Source of the DNA: Panorpa germanica
Lineage: Eukaryota > Arthropoda > Insecta > Mecoptera > Panorpidae
DNA length: 64,000 nt
Assembly (NCBI GenBank): GCA_963678705.1
Contig: OY783204.1
Span: forward strand, 19,416,759 to 19,480,758
Direction of reading: 5' to 3'
This document shows, piece by piece, positions 11,251-23,403 of the stretch. The number at the start of each line of letters is the position of its first letter. Position 1 is the stretch's first letter. The position numbers and the translations under genes are program-made. The notes below the pieces were generated by a model. That model was not told the origin of the DNA. It searched no databases and saw nothing but the letters and a program-made list of their open reading frames with translations.

Positions 11251-11436
11251 CAATATGCTCCGATGTCTTCATTCTCAGACTCAATTTCTTCGCATTATCT
11301 ATTTATCAGCCTTCCTCGTACTTGTTACTTTGCCCCCTTTTAAGAGCTGCCTTCCTTCTGCTGTCCGCCCTATTCACACAAACATCCTTTATGTGGTCCA
11401 GTGTCTCCACCTGTGCTTTGCAAACCTTACAAAATG
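11251..11436 (-). pseudogene. Non-LTR retrotransposon C-terminal zinc knuckle, part 1
   Basis: On the minus strand it reads CKVCKAQVETLDHIKDVC (11382-11431), a CX2CX8HX4C zinc knuckle of the kind found downstream of reverse transcriptase in CR1/jockey-like LINEs. It continues through KAALKRGQSNKYEEG, with stops, up to the boundary of the inserted element. Together with 10640-10785 it is one LINE tail split by the 465-bp insertion. The same knuckle spacing appears at 57393-57446. Confidence 0.7.
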
Positions 11437-11590
11437 CTACACCACTGTCTAATTAGTTTGTGATTATGTATGTACATAATCAATTTGAGATAACAGCAAT
11501 AAAACTCAGAAAATATAATTGTGGTCCGGAATCAAACCCGAAGACGCAGCAGTTAACATCAAGAAACAATGCTCTCGGCGACTGTCTCAT
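11437..11590 (-). mobile_element. tRNA-derived SINE, copy 2
   Basis: Minus-strand head GCCGAGAGCATTG is followed by the B box GGTTTGATTCC (about 11528-11538). The body ATTATGTACATACATAATCA and CAGTGGTGTAG matches copies at 7454 and 36648. It abuts the LINE tail directly. Confidence 0.7.
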
Positions 11591-12220
11591 CTATATATCT
11601 CTTAATTTTTTAATGAACATACTTTATAAACAATATTATGTAGATAAATTCTACAATTTTTAATCAAAAGTCCAACTTTCCCGTTGGTCACCATGTATAT
11701 AAAAATTTAAATTGGTATCACCTTATTAAGATATCGAATTTTTAATATCAGTTTATAAATGCAAAGTATAATAACAATAGTAAATTTATAACAAAAATTG
11801 AAAGTTTAAAATAAATTAACATGAAAACATAATAATTCACTAAAATATATGTTATTCTTAACATCAGTGAACTTTAAATTATAAATTTAAAATTTTAATT
11901 TCTCTACAATGATTTGAATAGCGCGATATTTGCAGTTTCACCGTTATCCAACAGATGTGGAAGACACGGTCCATGGTATATGGTATATGGGAAGATGCTG
12001 GAAACTTGAGAGGTATACAATGGACCATAAGATCTGTAGATCTCTTGATCTGTTGCGATTGGCTAAATTTTGACAGTTTTATTACTGTTTATTTATAATT
12101 TGAAGATTTATAAAAACCAACATATAAGAAAGTGAAAATACAAAATTAACTTATTTATTATATATACTTATATAATACTAAACAAAGTATCTGGCATCGC
12201 CCGGGCAAAAAAAGAAAACT

Positions 12221-12741
12221 AATGGGCTTATAAACTTTCTTTTTAAGGGGTCGCTTTTTAATTTTTGATGGAAATTAATGTTAATATTTGTATATTGGCG
12301 TTTATATTTTTTTAAATATTCAAAAGGTGACGAAGTTATAACTATATCAAATTTGTATTTCAGTTTTGTCGCTTGTTTTAGGTATGCATAATACGTCACA
12401 AAAGAAATAAGAAATGGAGATTATTTTCCCCTTTTCAAATCCTTCAGTATTTAATACTTCATGGTGGAATACACAATGCAGTTGTTAGTAGCAATGACGT
12501 ATCACACCCACACTTATAAACGTCTCTGTTGTGTAATAGAGACGGCATATGTGACGACAGATGTGACATACCATGCAGTGGAATTTTCTATAACGTTGGA
12601 TCCCTTTAATAATTAAAGAGACAAATGCTTTTTTTAATGGTTAATATCTCCTAAAGTAGTAAAGTAGTAGTGAGGATCTGGTAGCCAACTTTATCAATAT
12701 ATAGTTCCATTTTATAGAAAGACATCATTCACAAGCCTATT
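12221..12741 (+). mobile_element. Family 1 element, short subtype (copy at 12.2 kb)
   Basis: It opens with AATGGGCTTATAAAC and closes with CACAAGCCTATT, imperfect inverted ends. It shares with the other Family 1 copies GGGTCGCTTTTTAATTTTTG, TATTGGCGTTTAT, ATCCCTTTAATAATTAAAG and the tail AACTTTATCAATATATAG. A hairpin CGTCTCT ... AGAGACG sits near 12520. No ORF of note. Related short-subtype copies are at 37.6, 47.4 and 49.6 kb. Confidence 0.7.
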
Positions 12742-13198
12742 GAAATTGTATTTTTAAACAGTTTTTAAGGATCCAATTCTCTGGTGACTCCAGCGGAAGC
12801 AAGACAACAAACCTGAAATATTAACACAATTCTTTTCCAAGACGAAAACTAATCTTTTGTGACTTATATATTAGAAGACTTATAGTGATGCGAAATAGCT
12901 TCATGATGCTAAATTTTGTTTTAAAACTTCTCGTTTTTGGAGGCGTTTACCAAATATCTCCATATGTATATACCCAATCATAAAATTATTAGGAAGCGGT
13001 GCCATAAAAAAATTAAATAATTGTAAGTATAATACAATACTAATTCACGCGAAAACCAATGGTTGAGAATTTTTTAGTTGTGTCACTATTGCAATCATCA
13101 AGCTATATGATCTGTTGATTTCATTTTCATATATTAAGCAATGTGTGGTTGCCACACATACATTTTTTTGTGCTTCATTGTGTGCGTAATTTTCATCG

Positions 13199-13837
13199 AA
13201 TGGGGTTGTGTCCTCATTTTTTAGTGGTCGATTTTTCAATTGTTGATTGAAATTGATGTTAATAAATGTGTATTGGCGTGTCTATTTTATTAAACATCTA
13301 AATGTTGACGGAGATATAGCAATTAAAAGTTTGAATTGTAGTTTTAGCGCTAGGAATGATCGGCCATATTTGTATGACGTGAAATGCATTTTAACGTCAG
13401 TTATTTGTTGAGTAGGTCAGTGCTGTGGTAATGTTCTGTAGCTGTTGGTAGTGAAATAATCAAGTCAAATCAAAGAATAATAAGTTTTTATTTTATTTAA
13501 CCCTGTTACGGCAGACATAATATTGAAATTTGATTGTTCCTTGCAATAGCTGTAAATAATAATGGATATTTTGATATATAAATACATATAGCAGAGATTT
13601 ATGAGCTGTAAGGTTGGTAACCTTACACAAGGATTGTGATGTCACATGCACTTGGAATGTGTAGAACGTTGAATCCCTTTAATAATTAAAGAGACAAAAT
13701 GACTTTTCTAATTTTTAATATCTCTTAACATATAAGGAGTTATTAAAAAGTAATTGAACATTTGAGGTTGCAGTAATCCTCTTTATCAATATATTGGACA
13801 CTTTTATATAAATTAACACATAGGACACAAGCCCATT
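13199..13837 (+). mobile_element. Family 1 element, complete 639-bp copy
   Basis: The left end AATGGGGTTGTGTCCTCA and the right end TAGGACACAAGCCCATT are inverted repeats, so this looks like a complete non-autonomous DNA transposon. Close relatives are at 24212-24832 (minus) and 63371-63929. Conserved internal marks are TAGTGGTCGATTTTTCAATT, GTTTTAGCGCTAG, a perfect GTAAGGTT/AACCTTAC hairpin (13608-13626) and the palindrome CTTTAATAATTAAAG. No transposase is encoded. The target duplication is not clear. Confidence 0.75.
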
Positions 13838-14155
13838 CAACTTTTCTGAAACTTTAATATTTCAATTTTTCTTAATACAATTGTTTTTTTTCTCCATTGA
13901 AATATTTTTATTAATTTTTCACTCTCTGCTATAGCATTTCTTATTAGTAATAAATATTATACAAAATATTTGAAGTGATTTAGAATATTTATAAAATATT
14001 TAATCAAGTATACTTGTAAGTAAATATTTGTAGACACACAAAGAATTCTCCTAGAAACCTCATTTTAGAAACTTGTCTTCACTCGAATCCCATTAACAGT
14101 AACACGTAACGTTCCGCGATTAGACATAAAAATACAAACTGTAAAAGTGTAAAAT

Positions 14156-14205
14156 GAATGATTACAACCGATGAATCGATTACTCGAATAATCGATTAAT
14201 CATTC
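14156..14205. repeat. Nested palindrome (ATCGAT-containing)
   Basis: Outer arms GAATGATT/AATCATTC (14156-14163, 14198-14205) enclose AATCGATTACTCGA ... TAATCGATT (14174-14197), which is palindromic with two mismatches. It could form a cruciform. Function unknown. Confidence 0.7.
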
Positions 14206-15530
14206 ACAGAGTCCGTATTGTAGAAGTACCAAGGAAACGATTATTGGTAAACAAAAAGACCCATGGTGATAGAATGAGCTGGAATAGAATAAAAGGCTGT
14301 GAAGGGGAAAGAGGAGAGGGCTTGATTGAGCAACGAAAGTCTACAGCTAGTCCAATCAGCGACAAGTAGATCGAATTGACAAGTAGATCAGGTGACAAAA
14401 AGTTCGAGACTTGTTTTTTTTTAATGGTTGCTTAACTTGTCAGTTTATTTACAAATCGTTAGTGTTGTTGGTACTTTATTTAGTTTGAAATTTGCGTAAT
14501 ATCCTGTTAAGGTCTTTAACAACTTTTTAGACAACCATAATCAAGTCTAGTTAATTGCATGGTACTTCACTTTTGCGAATTCACTTGAACGGTAGAATGT
14601 TACGCTATTTTATATAATTTAAAGAATATCAATTGTCTAATTGTCTAAGAATTGCTAATTGTCTTGAAAATTTTAGATTGATTGACCGTTTCGGTTTCGA
14701 GATTAATTTGACAAAAGTTTGAATAATTTGCAATGTGAGTGAATGAGAGGCAAATATATTTTACGTGTAGTTATATTAGTTTTCTTATTTTTAACAAAAA
14801 AAGAAATCGGTAAATTTTTTAAATTGACGAAATCGGTTGACCATTTAGTTATTTAAATAATACAGTGTGAACTTGAATATATATTATTAAACATTCACAC
14901 TCTTTGTTCTTTGAAGAGCGATATGAGAAGATTGATACACTTCGTATGTATTACGACAGTACTGGTACAGACTTTGACAAAAGTTTTTGCTTAGTTAGCT
15001 ATAAATCGTACTAAGCAGACGCTACACAACTTTTCATCATAAATATATTATACAGCGGCAACGTTCTTAAGATTTATATATAAAAATACCTTTTTAGACG
15101 ATCAGTCAGATATTTTTCTTAATATTTCACTGTTATTTTGTTATACTTTTGATTTTCTTAGTACAGTCGTTTACACAATTTGATTCGATTTGAAAGTGTG
15201 TGATTTCAAAGTGTACTTGTGTCTCACATTAAATGTACAGTGCATTATACTTATATCAGGGAAGTCTGTCTCATTGCAGTAGCCTTAGCTAGACAGTTGT
15301 ATTTCTACGCCAAATTAGACTTGTAAGAGAACAAGTATGGTCTTCGTATACTATCATGGGTCCTATTCCCGACTTCCAATCTCTAGCAATGTGACGAAAA
15401 TCTCTTCTTTTTTTATACAAATTCCATATGATGTTTAGGAAAAGAAGAAGAATTATCGATACATTACTAAAATGCTCTTCTAAAATCAATAATTAATCTT
15501 TACAAAAGTGTTCTTAAGAAGTTTTATGAA
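14206..15530. other. Gene-free AT-rich stretch
   Basis: Only short ORFs with no domain signature; no structural RNA recognised. Confidence 0.5.
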
Positions 15531-16190
15531 AAAGTAAAAAAAGCAATAAGGTATATTTATTTTTTAAAAAGGACGATATAGGTCACAAAACGTTGAATAT
15601 TAAATGTAAAGTCGTTTACGTAATAGGTAACATTTTAATAATATTTATTTTTTTGAGTACATAAACTATTTGAAGTTATTAGCACTTTAAATCAATATTA
15701 CATTTTTATATACATTTTCTTTATAACACATAACTTATACAATATATAATACCTCTTCTCCATATTTTTCCATTTTCCATATTTCAGCTTCTTTCATTAT
15801 TCCATTTCAAATTCCTCCATCGGTGCTTCTCCTCATCCTTATTTCTATTTCAGCATCGCGATCTAACACAGAAATCGGCTTAACTATGATGTCCCCCATC
15901 CCATCCATCTCTTCTAAAACTGTTCTTTATTCTTTTTTTTCCTTTTTTCTATTTTCCTTCTCGAATTTCTCTTTTTGTGATCATTTTTTCCATATTCATT
16001 GCTATGGTTGCACACAACCAATTAAATCTGATTTTACCGAACCCAGAAATATAACTCTGGCCCGGGGACCCAGTAGTCAGACTCAAGCATCAATGCTCTC
16101 GCCTGGTAACTGTGTTGTGTGGTAGGTAACATTTATTACGTTAGATAAACCTTTGCTACAGGTAACTGTGTTAAGTGGGCAAATAGTAAG
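15531..16190 (+). repeat. Old dispersed repeat split by a retroposon
   Basis: The flanks 15531-15635 and 16123-16190, joined across the insertion, match the order at 53700-53860: ATATAGGTCACAAAAC, GTTTATGTAACGGGTAAC, AATAAACCTTT, then GTGTTTAGTGGG. That uninterrupted copy acts as the empty-site comparison. Confidence 0.65.
15636..16122 (-). mobile_element. SINE-like retroposon with 12-bp target site duplications
   Basis: TAGGTAACATTT occurs exactly on both sides (15624-15635 and 16123-16134). On the minus strand the insert starts CCACACAACACAGTTACC and then AGGCGAGAGCATTGATGC, the same head motif as the other SINEs. It has a GC-rich GGTCCCCGGGCC and TTCTGGGTTCGG, and ends in an A-rich tail (AAAAAAATAAATATT). 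Perfect 12-bp duplications, an oligo-A end and a tRNA-like head are diagnostic of LINE-mediated retroposition. The middle (15820-15960) is purine-rich on the minus strand and may be LINE-derived. Confidence 0.75.
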
Positions 16191-16845
16191 ACCATTAAAT
16201 TATTGAGATTTGTCATCGAAATTAATATTAAAGTAATAATATTTTAGTATGTTAACTATATGTACGAAGAAAGAGAAAATATAAAAGAAAAGTGATATAT
16301 TCCGAGATTATTCAGGTTAGCGCAAACTCGTTTATAAGTAAATGCACGGCAATTCCACGCTACACACTAGACTGTAGTATCGCTATACACATATTGTACC
16401 AGTATATGAATAAATATATGTAAAACATAAATATTAATACGCATTGATTAATAATCGTCATTAAAACTGTACATTTAATATCGTTTTTTCGTTAGAACTA
16501 TAGAAATTCTTTTTATAAACAAACATTAACATATATTTAATTCAAATGAATAAATTGAAGAGTTCTAACTGGTTTCTTAAATAATTTATTACCCGAAAAG
16601 GTGTCTAATTATCTAGATCATCAAATTATACAAGAAATTTATTAATTAAAAAAATAATTAAACGATCAATATTTTATTCTAAGTGAGAGTAAAATAAAAA
16701 AAAACAAAAGTATTTCTATTAATAATTAAATTTTCTATGGACGCGTTAATAAATTTAAATAGTTTATATGTAGTTTCTTATTATGAATAATTTATGACGT
16801 CATAGTGACCTGACGACTGGCTGCTGCGTGTTCACGTTTGCTCCC

Positions 16846-16955
16846 TGTTCTGGGTTTGGTTGTTATCGAAGTATCGCATTTTCATAGAAGCTTATCAGGC
16901 AGTGGTGTAACTCAGTAGAATATATGTGAGCACAACACTTAGGAGGAGGTCGTAA
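16846..16955 (+). mobile_element. SINE body fragment, headless
   Basis: TTCTGGGTTTGGTTGTTATC and CAGGCAGTGGTGTAACTCAG match the body of the SINE at 7454. The tRNA-like head is missing. Confidence 0.6.
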
Positions 16956-17239
16956 GTGAATAGAGTCATTATCAGAAATAGACAAATCTAAGGCCTGTTG
17001 CACACTGAATTTTTAGCGGACGGATACGCGCTACTACGCTTTACCTATCCAAACCCTGTAAATGTAATGAACTGTCTGTAATGGGTCTGTAGAAGGGTTA
17101 TGGAAGGGAATGCAATAGTCTCTTTTATAACACTGGTGTATCGATGAAAATTAAAGTAAAAGTTTGCTCTCATGATTAATTAAATTCTCATACAGTACAC
17201 AAGTTAGGATATGGCTATGGAATAATGCAGAGCTGCGTA

Positions 17240-17372
17240 TATAGGTCAAATTACATGAGGTCGTCGGTGACTCATGCTTAATACAAGTTGTGCCGTATAA
17301 TTCTGCGATACAATAAATTTAAAACGTGTATAGGAACGAATAAGACATAATTCTTCATCGTATCGTAGGTTT
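17240..17372 (+). mobile_element. Family 2 MITE, truncated copy
   Basis: TAGGTCAAATTACATGAGG, GACTCATGCTTAATACAAG, TTGTGCCGTATAA and TATAGGAACGAATAAGAC match the left two-thirds of the Family 2 copy at 25310. The right inverted repeat is absent. Confidence 0.65.
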
Positions 17373-18884
17373 CGTGATAAAATTCGTGTTTCAACTAGAA
17401 TAGACGCTCTTTTGTGATCATTACTCGAATGATGTATTATAAGCTCAATTATAATATTTTAAATTAGAAAAACACATTAGAGAAAGACATATATAGGCTA
17501 ACGCTCATGTTTAGCCCTGCGGTGTGTAATTCAAGAAGTTGGTTTATTAATAAATGTGTTTTAAGTAAAATCAACAAGTGTTATCATTTGCAAAGTTAGT
17601 AGCCTCTTTAGAAGAACTCTAAGCATATAGAAAACTCTATATGCACCTTTATGTGTAGTGAATATCTGTTTACTAGGAACCAGTCCAAACTAAACACTTT
17701 AAGCACAGCCTTAAGTGCCTGACCTTACAACTCAGACTAGATATAGTTACACACCAGCTATCATGAAAGAAAGTACACAGAAAAAGATTAAGACATACAA
17801 TTTATATTATTAAAGTCATAGTTTGAATAAAAACTTAAGTCGTCTTGGTTTTTGTCTAAATTTTTTCAACACCTTGTCAATGAATTCAGTGTCCTCTTCT
17901 GCCCTTTTCTTGTGAACACTGAGCATGCATTGTGTACTAAGAGTCACTAACTCTGCAGGCGCCCATTACATATATCCTTAAAAAATCTTCAAAGATTACT
18001 ATAAGAAGTTTTTTAAAAAATGACTCGCAAGAAGCCTACTGTAAATCGAATCAAAATTTTCGTTGCTTAGATTCCGAATGGTGTAGTGGTCTCGCCATTT
18101 GTAGTCCATAACGGAGACACTTCATAAGAACGAGTGAACAAAATCGTTTCTGGTATAAATTAATAGATTTTAATAAATATGATTTCAATTAGAGTTTAAA
18201 TTATTTATTGGGTTATTATGTAGATTATAAAATCTCAATTCTACTTAGTGTTAATATAATCTGGAAGTCCGGAAACAAATAAAAACCATCAAAGCGGAAA
18301 CCGGAAAACTCTAGCAATAAATGTTTTTTTTTATATTCAAGCATAGTTATTCATTCATCTTAATTTGATATGATTTTCAAAATTAAAACATAGCCTACTT
18401 TTTTATTCAAGGGTGGCCTTGCAATATAACCTCACCTCACGCCAGTTCGAAAGCAATTCAAGTACAAATTAAAAATAAATAAATTTTTTCATCACATAAA
18501 TCAAACCACTATTAACACCTTGAAATATGTCTAAGAAAATAATGCACGAACAGTTTGTGGCATTTCTTTCACTAAACTGTAAATTACTTTCAATTTTAAA
18601 TGACATCAGCGGAACTGTACTCCTCCCACATTACTCCCCAAAATCCGCGAAAAAACCATATGTATTTAAAGTGATTGATTCATTGCTATAACAAATGGCA
18701 CGTGTTGTTAATTATTAAGGGGAGTGTACCATCTCCTAATAAACATAATATGTTTGCTCCGATAAATAATTAAATAAATTTAATTCAAAAATATAGTATT
18801 ATAAACAATATCTTTGTTTTTTAGTTCGTATTTTTATTCGAGTCTAACTTAACAGTAGCTTAAATTTAGTTATACGCCCACATA
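17373..18884. other. Gene-free stretch
   Basis: No gene recognised. A tRNA-like phrase at 18075-18100 (AATGGTGTAGTGGTCTCGCC) resembles an A box but has no matching B box or cloverleaf. Confidence 0.5.
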
Positions 18885-19230
18885 TGCGTCCATAGATCAG
18901 CATGGAAGTCATTGTACGTATAGTATTAATCGAATTCAATAATAATTGTTCTTGTTTAGAGGTATGCTTGCATATGTCAGCATCGCAAGCATCGAATGCG
19001 TCGTGTCAAATGGATTTTAAATGTTATTTATGGTCATTTATATGCATCAGACTGAGTGTATGGGAATAGAATGACAGAATCGACAAAGTTACCTGTCAGA
19101 CTATTCTTGTCCGAAATGTACCCGTTTCAACGCATACGATACTGAACAATAAACGCACTTGCATGAGTAGCCATACAATGAAAATTTAATGAGAAGCGTG
19201 CAATAGCTTCAATGCTGATCTATGGACGTG
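18885..19230. mobile_element. 346-bp MITE with TA-flanked inverted repeats
   Basis: The left end, CGTCCATAGATCAGCATGGA from 18887, is repeated in inverse at the right end (CAATGCTGATCTATGGACG to 19228), about 28 bp in all with few mismatches. Both ends abut a TA dinucleotide (18883-18884 and 19231-19232), as expected for Tc1/mariner-type insertion. There is no ORF inside. Confidence 0.75.
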
Positions 19231-19619
19231 TACCTTAATCATGCAAAATTTCTCGGTACCATTTCTTATTAATCAATTGTAAAGTCTTTGACAAAAAAGT
19301 CTTTTAGGTTAAATTTCAGTTATTCTATTACTATTTGTATATCCATCACACTGATGTGTATGCTTAGTATACAATTACTTTTTTCTTAATGTTTGTTTAC
19401 ATTTATATTTATATTTTTCAGCAGCGAATTAGACCTAAAAATATTAAAGTGCCTAAAAGAAAGATCAGTAAAAAGAAATTCAATAGTATCAATATTATTC
19501 CATCGTGGGTGCTTAGATCGTTAGGAATTTAGGACAAGTTAGGACAAGTGCTTCAATGGTAGACTATCCTAAGGAATGTTTCAAAGAAAATTACTTTTCT
19601 TACAATCATGTTGAAACTT

Positions 19620-19622
<3 letters not shown>

Positions 19623-19672
<50 letters not shown>
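19623..19672. repeat. TA microsatellite (about 25 units)
   Basis: Uninterrupted AT dinucleotides for 50 bp. Confidence 0.98.
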
Positions 19673-19676
<4 letters not shown>

Positions 19677-21100
19677 TTATTTTTAGTTTATACGTAGCAC
19701 CGACCTATGTTGCAATGGATGTTTTGTGATGTAACAATGGTGATTTTCTTACAATTGTTTTGAAAAACTTAGAATCATTAATTGAGAATATGACAAATAT
19801 ATTATCCTGTAAAAAAAATTACAACACCAAAATTAACCCAGTGGCTAGAAGTTGGGTCAGGAGGAAATTTGCGCTGGGTGGAATGAAATAAAGCAATTAC
19901 CCATACGCAATAAGAGCAAAATATTATTTCAAATAATCCCCTTAAAAATTATTTACAGTATTGTAGTTTATTCGCTGTTTATTTGTGTGACTCCTTAACA
20001 ATCTTTTCACCAAGTCGCAGTATGCGTGGAAAGTTCAAGGCGTCGGTGTTCAGTGTTCAGTGTTGAGGTGCCCCTGATAAATTCCAATGTTATTAGGAAT
20101 TTCTTGCATATATGTTTTTATATAGTAAATAATATCTGTGACATTTAAATATTTTATTAAGTTGCTACATGTATAAGTTATTGTAAAAAAGAAAAAACTT
20201 ATTACCAGGATATGACCAGTACGAAACTCATGCTTCGTGTCATGGGACAATGCTAATTGTTATTGTTAAAAACACAGTAAGAAATAAAAAATATGTTGCG
20301 TCAATAATTTGATAAATTATTTATTATTTAATAAAGTTTTTTTGTTGTTAAAAAACCAGTTATCTATCTGATTAGTAAACAGTATTAAGATATTTGAGGA
20401 AGAAAATGTCTACAATAGATAAATTTCTTTATGTAACTCATTATACAGTAGACGTACTTCAGAGTGTGCACACTGCCCACGTATCGTAGTAGAAAAACTC
20501 CCATAAGAAGTTAATTGTGACCAAATATACTTGAACATACTCGTCCGATTAAATTAAAAATATATATCTAAAGAACCCTTTTATTTATTTGCCCAGTACC
20601 CAGGCAGCTTGAGCCGACACTGCTTCTATGTATATATTTGTATTTAAATACACGGAATACACTGCCACATACGGAAGACGCAACTGTCTTAAGACTCAAA
20701 TATTTACAACGTGACAGAGTCTTAAGATAAAAATGTTTTAAGGCCACATTACCATAAACCATCCATTATATACGTCACATCCAAAGGGATGAAGGAAGTC
20801 ACAAGTTTTGTGACGTCATATATAATCTAAAACTCAGCTTTAAAAAAAGGAAAACACAAGATCAAAAAACAAAACAAGACTAAAAAAAATGTATTTTTTT
20901 GCACAAATCTTTACATAAGCTTACAATAGAGTCTCTATATCACTCTATATGAGAAAATGACGAAGGTGGAACCTTCCATATGGGGACCCGATATTCGTCT
21001 CAAACCATTTTTCTATGCGATTTTAAATCGCCACATATGTATGAGCATATGTTTATATACCTCTTGTTTTTTCACCGCGTGGGCTATTTTGTCGTGCTAT
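19673..21100. other. Gene-free AT-rich stretch
   Basis: Short ORFs at 20050-20250 and 20568-20762 show no domain signature. I see no shared repeat. Confidence 0.5.
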
Positions 21101-21968
21101 TTACCCAGTAAACAATTTGGTGAAGTGCCCTATTTAGTGACGTTTGAGTCACTCGTACAATTCAATTCTAACGCTTTACAAGTTCTCTACCTGTCACAGA
21201 TTTTGTGTTAGTTGTTAGAATTTTTTCATAATAATATTCTTTCTTTTTCCAACATCATTCATTAAGTAGCAGTTGTTTCTTTCACACTGGGATATATATT
21301 TGTTTAGTTCATTTTCATTCCAAAGTGACAGAGAAACGAGATACGGTTAGACAAATAAAATATATTTTTCACCGTTACACTTGTATACTTGTATAGTATT
21401 TCGTTCAGTACAGTATGTTTAAAGTATATGCTATCCTTTTTCAACAAATATTTCTTTAATGGTAATAGGCACACGCTGTCTCCCTCAATCTCCGAATATA
21501 ATGTGTTTAAACGAATACTTTAAGCAGCGAGGGTAAGACAGAGGTTTTAAACCTAACGCAGACCTGCCGATCGTGGATTTTTGAATCACCAAAACAATGT
21601 AAAAAAAAATATATAACGAGTATTGTTGAAGGTGAATAATATTCATTAAAAAAATCACTATCCGTACTAAAGATTACATATATTTATTTCTTCATTTAAA
21701 TATTTATATTTTGCAGACTTTAAAAAATAGAATTCCATTAAGTTTTATACCCCTGCCATCCCTGCTAGTGTCAAGTTTATAACTCATAATAAATCATAAA
21801 CCGACTCCGCTTTTAATTCAGCAGTGAACCGTCGTTGCGATCTCTGTATCTCATAAAAAGGACCTTTCCTTTGAACGACTGAATAGAAAACGAACACGTT
21901 CCAGACAAAAAACTCATGGTATGTAATAGAAATTAAGTAGAATTTACTCCAAAATGTTTACTGGGTAA
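21101..21968. mobile_element. 868-bp element with 20-bp inverted termini
   Basis: TTACCCAGTAAACAATTTGG at 21101-21120 is inverted at 21949-21968 with one mismatch (19/20). A 236-bp relative with the same ends lies at 38398-38633. No transposase is encoded in between. Superfamily not assigned. Confidence 0.65.
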
Positions 21969-22609
21969 TATACTTAAAAGTTATGTGAATGAATGAACGA
22001 GCTTCTGGAACAAAAATAATGGATCGTAAACCACAAACTAACGTTGGTAGTAATAAAAATATTAAGTGATGAATGTGTGAGATATTTGAATAAGTATAAT
22101 TACAAATTAATTAATTTTATGCAACAAACCTACTATAAAACAAGTCTTGTTTACTACTCAAACTCACACAAATGAAACCATTCTTTTCTATTATATCTTA
22201 TAAATTATGCAGAAGTTTCTTTTGTTCTTTCAATAATATTTCTACATCTGTATATAGCCTTCTATTATCTTCTTAACTTCCATTTAAAATAAAACTTTTG
22301 TAAGATTTTTTTTTGTAATTATTTTTAATTTTAGGTTCCTTTCTTGATTACATCAGTATTAATTTGATTTTAATAGTTTTTAAGCAATTGCTTTATTTCT
22401 TAATACAATCATCGATCTTAATTACATATATCTTCCTATTTCAAGGAATTAACAAATTGGTAGAAGCTGTAATTGATGTTCTCTTAAATGAAATTTCATA
22501 ACTTGAATTGCAGACTTTTTATTTTATAACAGGAAAGATTATTTTACAATTTATGTATCAGACGCTCTTCCCCTCAAACTTTTAAGCAGCAGGGAACTAA
22601 AATAGATGG

Positions 22610-22985
22610 AAAGCTAAATTGAATTCTATTGGTTTGCGAACCACAACTGCATTTACATAAAATTCCACTGTGTATTGATAAACTTGGCTAAAAAACCTCA
22701 AATATCCAATTATTCTTATTCAATTCGCATTATTTTAAAAGTTATTAAGATTGAAATAGTCCTTTACAGTTAGAAATAGTCAGTTTACAAAAAACGCAGC
22801 TTTTGATGTCATTCCTTCCTCACCTTCTTCCCAACTACCATTTATCTACCTTTGTCATCGCTGTAAAACAAGAGAAGTGTAAAAGAGATGCAGAATCTAA
22901 CGACACAGCAATAGCAGCTGTTGTGGCAACCAATCAGGTTTTCATATAATGTCGTGATATAAAACTATAAATAAACTAGAGCTTA
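22610..22985 (-). mobile_element. Family 1-related repeat, left member of an inverted pair
   Basis: Read on the minus strand it matches 25660-26015: GTTTTATATCACGACATTAT, CAACAGCTGCTAT, TTCTGCATCTCTTTT, then a tail TTTATCAATACACAGTGG like the Family 1 3' end. Confidence 0.65.
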
Positions 22986-23096
22986 CCTCCGTCGCAAGTG
23001 ACGACTGTCCTTTGTGTGTGTGTTTAATTTCGTTTCAAATTTTCGTTCCATTTTTAAATTGGAATTTTCAATAATCCTATATTGTAATGTTCCAAG

Positions 23097-23403
23097 TGAA
23101 AGTTTATATGTTTATATGCTTGTATCTCAACGGCCGCTTTTACAATTTTTCAATTTTTAATTTTCAAAAAATTTTAGCATTGAACACCGTAATACACATG
23201 TCAAATTTCAACTTTCTATCTTTTACGAATTAAAAGTTATAGAGCAGAAATTCTTTAGTTTTTTATCAGAGTTTTAAAATCCGAGGATGTCAAAAGTCCT
23301 AGAATTTTTTTCTCTACCAAATAGGCAATTTTCTAGAAAATGCGCGGAACCGTTTTCGAGCCACCATACGAATCGTGTAAACATATAAACAAATAAACTT
23401 TCA
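23097..23403. mobile_element. 307-bp MITE with GAAAGTTTAT termini
   Basis: TGAAAGTTTATATGTTTATA at the left is inverted at the right (TATAAACAAATAAACTTTCA). The interior has AACCGTTTTCGAGCCACC. No ORF. Confidence 0.6.

Noticed and set aside
10925..11284. 119-codon minus-strand ORF as a gene
   Set aside because: It runs from LINE sequence into the inverted-repeat element and is a chance fusion frame.
12381..12386. TTGTTTTAG/GTATGC-type fusions at 12381, 40494 and 51220 as ratchet points
   Set aside because: Donors are GTATG rather than GTAAGT, the pyrimidine tracts are weaker, and the first lies in a Family 1 repeat.
18070..18130. tRNA gene suggested by TGGTGTAGTGGTCTCGCC
   Set aside because: No B box, no acceptor or anticodon stem; at most a SINE head remnant.
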